A stretch of 7,747 nucleotides of DNA, from assembly GCA_002437435.1 (NCBI GenBank), contig DJPV01000042.1, positions 1-7,747 of the forward strand. The letters are read 5' to 3'. How positions within the stretch are numbered: position 1 is the first letter of the stretch; every line of letters begins with the position of its first letter. The notes under the pieces are model-generated. The model had not been told where the DNA came from, made no database searches, and was given only the letters and a program-made list of their open reading frames with translations. Position numbers and translations under genes: made by a program. Below are positions 6,357 to 7,747 of this stretch, piece by piece. Origin of the DNA: Lachnospiraceae bacterium UBA6403. Lineage in GTDB: Bacteria > Bacillota > Clostridia > Lachnospirales > Lachnospiraceae.

Positions 6357-6420
6357 ATTCAACATTTTACATAAAAAGGTATTCGATATGGTTGTATTCA
6401 ACATTTTGAACAACATTTTT
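6357..6420. repeat. Short direct repeats of ATTCAACATTTT
   Basis: ATTCAACATTTT occurs exactly at 6357-6368 and 6396-6407, with a third partial copy, CAACATTTTT, at 6411-6420. GGTATTCGAT (6378-6387) lies between the first two, and a related GGTATT...ATTCGAT follows at 6430-6447. The second copy is also part of the inverted repeat TTCAA-CATT-TTGAA (6397-6410). These may be binding sites for a regulator, or by-products of low-complexity AT-rich sequence. Confidence 0.4.
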
Positions 6421-6479
6421 AATTTATCTGGTATTTTTTTATTCGATCATTCAAAATTCAAAAAAATCACATTTTTTCC

Positions 6480-6508
6480 TTGTCTAATCGGCACAATAAT
6501 ATTAAGAT
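6480..6508 (+). promoter_or_regulatory. Candidate sigma-A promoter for the aspartokinase gene
   Basis: TTGTCT (6480-6485) and TAAGAT (6503-6508) are 17 bases apart, each matching four of six consensus bases. Transcription would start near 6515, leaving a leader of under 40 bases before the ATG at 6552. The A/T-runs just upstream could act as an UP element. Read by eye; moderate support. Confidence 0.4.
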
Positions 6509-6551
6509 AGAGATAATTTGTAAATAAAAAATAAAAATGCAGGAGTTTATT

Positions 6552-7747
6552 ATGAAGAAAGTTGTTAAATTTGGTGGAAGTTCCCTTGCAAGTGCAGAAC
6601 AGTTCAAGAAAGTCGGCAATATCATCCATGCAGATGCAAGCCGTGTATACGTTGTTCCTTCTGCTCCGGGAAAAAGATTTGATGGAGATACAAAGGTAAC
6701 CGATATGTTACTTCATGCATATCAGACCGCCAGCGAAGGCAATGATATTGACGAAGAATTAAAGGCGATCAAAGCAAGATACGATGAGATCATCACAGGT
6801 CTTGAACTGAAGGATTTCAGTCTGGATGACGATTTTGCCGAGATCAAGAAGAACCTTGCCGAGAACCCTCAGTGCGATTACGCAGCATCCAGAGGTGAAT
6901 ACTTAAATGGTAAGATCATGGCAGCTTACCTTGGTATTCCATTTATCGATTCAGCAGAAGTCATCTTCTTTAATGAAGAAGGAAATCTGAATGATTATAA
7001 GACATACAAGCGTCTGACCGAGCGTCTCGCTCAGAATGAACGTGCCGTTATCCCGGGCTTCTATGGAATGGGTAAAGATGGAAATGTTAAGACGTTCTCC
7101 CGTGGTGGTTCCGATGTAACCGGTTCTATCGTTGCAAGAGCCAGCCGTGCGGATGTATACGAGAACTGGACAGATGTATCCGGTTTCCTTGTAGCTGACC
7201 CAAGAATCGTTCCAGATCCAAAGCCGATCAAATATATCACATACCGCGAACTTCGTGAGTTATCCTATATGGGTGCTTCCGTTCTTCATGAGGACGCTAT
7301 CTTTCCTGTAAGAAGCTGTGGTATTCCGATCAACATCAAGAATACAAATGCACCGGAAGACGCAGGAACATGGATCGTTGAAAGTACCTGCCAGAAGCAG
7401 GATTACGTTGTAACCGGTATTGCCGGAAAGAAAGATTTCTGTACGATTTTCATTACAAAAGCAATGATGAATTCAGAGATCGGCTTCGGTCGTAAGGTTC
7501 TTCAGGCATTTGAGGAGAACAATATCTCTTTCGAGCATATGCCATCCGGTATTGATACTATGACCATCGTTGTTCATGCAGATGAGTTCATCGATAAGGA
7601 ACAGAGTGTTGTATCTGCTATCCATCGTCTGGCAGAACCAGATTCTGTTGAGATTGAATCCGGTCTTGCACTGATCGCAGTAGTAGGTCGTGGCATGAAG
7701 TCAGCCAGTGGTACAGCCGGCAAGCTCTTCACTGCTCTCGCAAACAA
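6552..7747 (+). CDS. lysC: Aspartate kinase, lysC-type (3' end outside window)
   Basis: Aspartokinase phosphorylates L-aspartate with ATP, the first step of lysine, threonine, methionine and diaminopimelate synthesis, in the cytoplasm. The visible 398 codons contain the N-terminal KFGGSS (6-11), the SRGGSDVTG substrate/nucleotide loop (183-191), TDVSGFLVADPR (207-218), and SYMGASVLHEDA (238-249). C-terminal ACT regulatory regions follow from about residue 285, including VVGRGM (377-382) and GTAGKLFTAL (387-396). The frame is open to the right edge. Clostridial aspartokinases are usually about 440 residues, so only some 40 codons should be missing. ATG at 6552 is preceded by AGGAG with 6-base spacing. 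The ACT domains imply feedback control by an amino acid end product, but which one cannot be told. It is divergent from the exosortase cluster and not obviously related to it in function. The symbol is a class name: paralogous aspartokinases exist in many clostridia. Confidence 0.95.
   Translation, partial: MKKVVKFGGSSLASAEQFKKVGNIIHADASRVYVVPSAPGKRFDGDTKVTDMLLHAYQTASEGNDIDEELKAIKARYDEIITGLELKDFSLDDDFAEIKKNLAENPQCDYAASRGEYLNGKIMAAYLGIPFIDSAEVIFFNEEGNLNDYKTYKRLTERLAQNERAVIPGFYGMGKDGNVKTFSRGGSDVTGSIVARASRADVYENWTDVSGFLVADPRIVPDPKPIKYITYRELRELSYMGASVLHEDAIFPVRSCGIPINIKNTNAPEDAGTWIVESTCQKQDYVVTGIAGKKDFCTIFITKAMMNSEIGFGRKVLQAFEENNISFEHMPSGIDTMTIVVHADEFIDKEQSVVSAIHRLAEPDSVEIESGLALIAVVGRGMKSASGTAGKLFTALAN

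Larger units (their letters stand above)
6143..6551. other. AT-rich divergent intergenic region
   Basis: About 410 bases separate the exosortase cluster (leftward) from the aspartokinase gene (rightward). No convincing gene or tRNA is seen. The region is strongly AT-rich with many A- and T-runs, especially 6240-6480. It holds a candidate promoter for each direction, a dyad over the leftward promoter, a palindrome TCAAATTTGA at 6348-6357, and repeats of CAACATTTT. The stretch between the two promoters is long enough for several regulator sites. Confidence 0.7.

Noticed and set aside
6515..6551. Lysine riboswitch upstream of the aspartokinase gene
   Set aside because: The predicted leader is under 40 bases and the whole upstream region is AT-rich without the G/C-rich multi-helix pattern of a lysine riboswitch, which needs roughly 170 bases.
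6447..6629. Small minus-strand reading frame across the aspartokinase start
   Set aside because: It lies antisense to the well-supported lysC start and its low-complexity composition reflects AT-rich DNA; no ribosome site or family resemblance was seen.
1..7747. CRISPR arrays, insertion sequences, tRNA or rRNA genes, prophage parts
   Set aside because: No regularly spaced repeats, transposase or integrase motifs, terminal inverted repeats, or tRNA/rRNA-like segments were seen on either strand.

Overview
The window looks like chromosomal DNA of a low-to-moderate-GC Gram-positive anaerobe, most likely a Lachnospiraceae-type clostridium. The reasons are the clostridial-style aspartokinase at the right end, strong AGGAGG/GAGGTG ribosome sites, an AT-rich intergenic region, and a Firmicutes-type (XrtG) exosortase locus. 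The genus is inferred, not proven.

Positions 1-6142 are one co-directional minus-strand cluster of seven genes with gaps of 0-71 bases and several overlaps. In transcription order they are: a 6-pyruvoyl-tetrahydropterin-synthase-like (PTPS-like) protein (6142-5702); a secreted protein with a C-terminal sorting signal of the Firmicu-CTERM type (5630-4893); an XrtG-type exosortase (4889-4299); a membrane family-2 glycosyltransferase (4312-2939); a two-pass membrane protein with a degenerate GGDEF domain (2946-1807); a second PTPS-like protein (1810-1367); and a large polytopic membrane protein resembling the 'PTPS-related' YfhO/GT-C-like group (1362 to beyond the left edge). A terminator-like hairpin separates the first gene from the second.

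Positions 6143-6551 are an AT-rich divergent intergenic region. It holds a candidate promoter for each direction, a small dyad over the minus-strand promoter, and short CAACATTTT / TTCAA-TTGAA repeats. Positions 6552-7747 are the first 398 codons of a plus-strand aspartokinase (lysC-type), an unrelated housekeeping gene.

Working model (inference): the cluster is a dedicated protein-sorting module. The CTERM protein is exported by its signal peptide and held by its C-terminal Gly-rich/TM/Lys-Arg tail. XrtG (Cys/Arg/His active site) then cleaves and transfers it, probably to an acceptor built by the neighbouring glycosyltransferase and the GT-C-like membrane protein. The PTPS-like and degenerate GGDEF proteins keep their folds but have lost the hallmark catalytic residues, so they are probably repurposed as binding or regulatory parts. 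The gene association is known from earlier exosortase bioinformatics, but the chemistry, the acceptor and the role of the PTPS-like proteins are, to my knowledge, unexplained.
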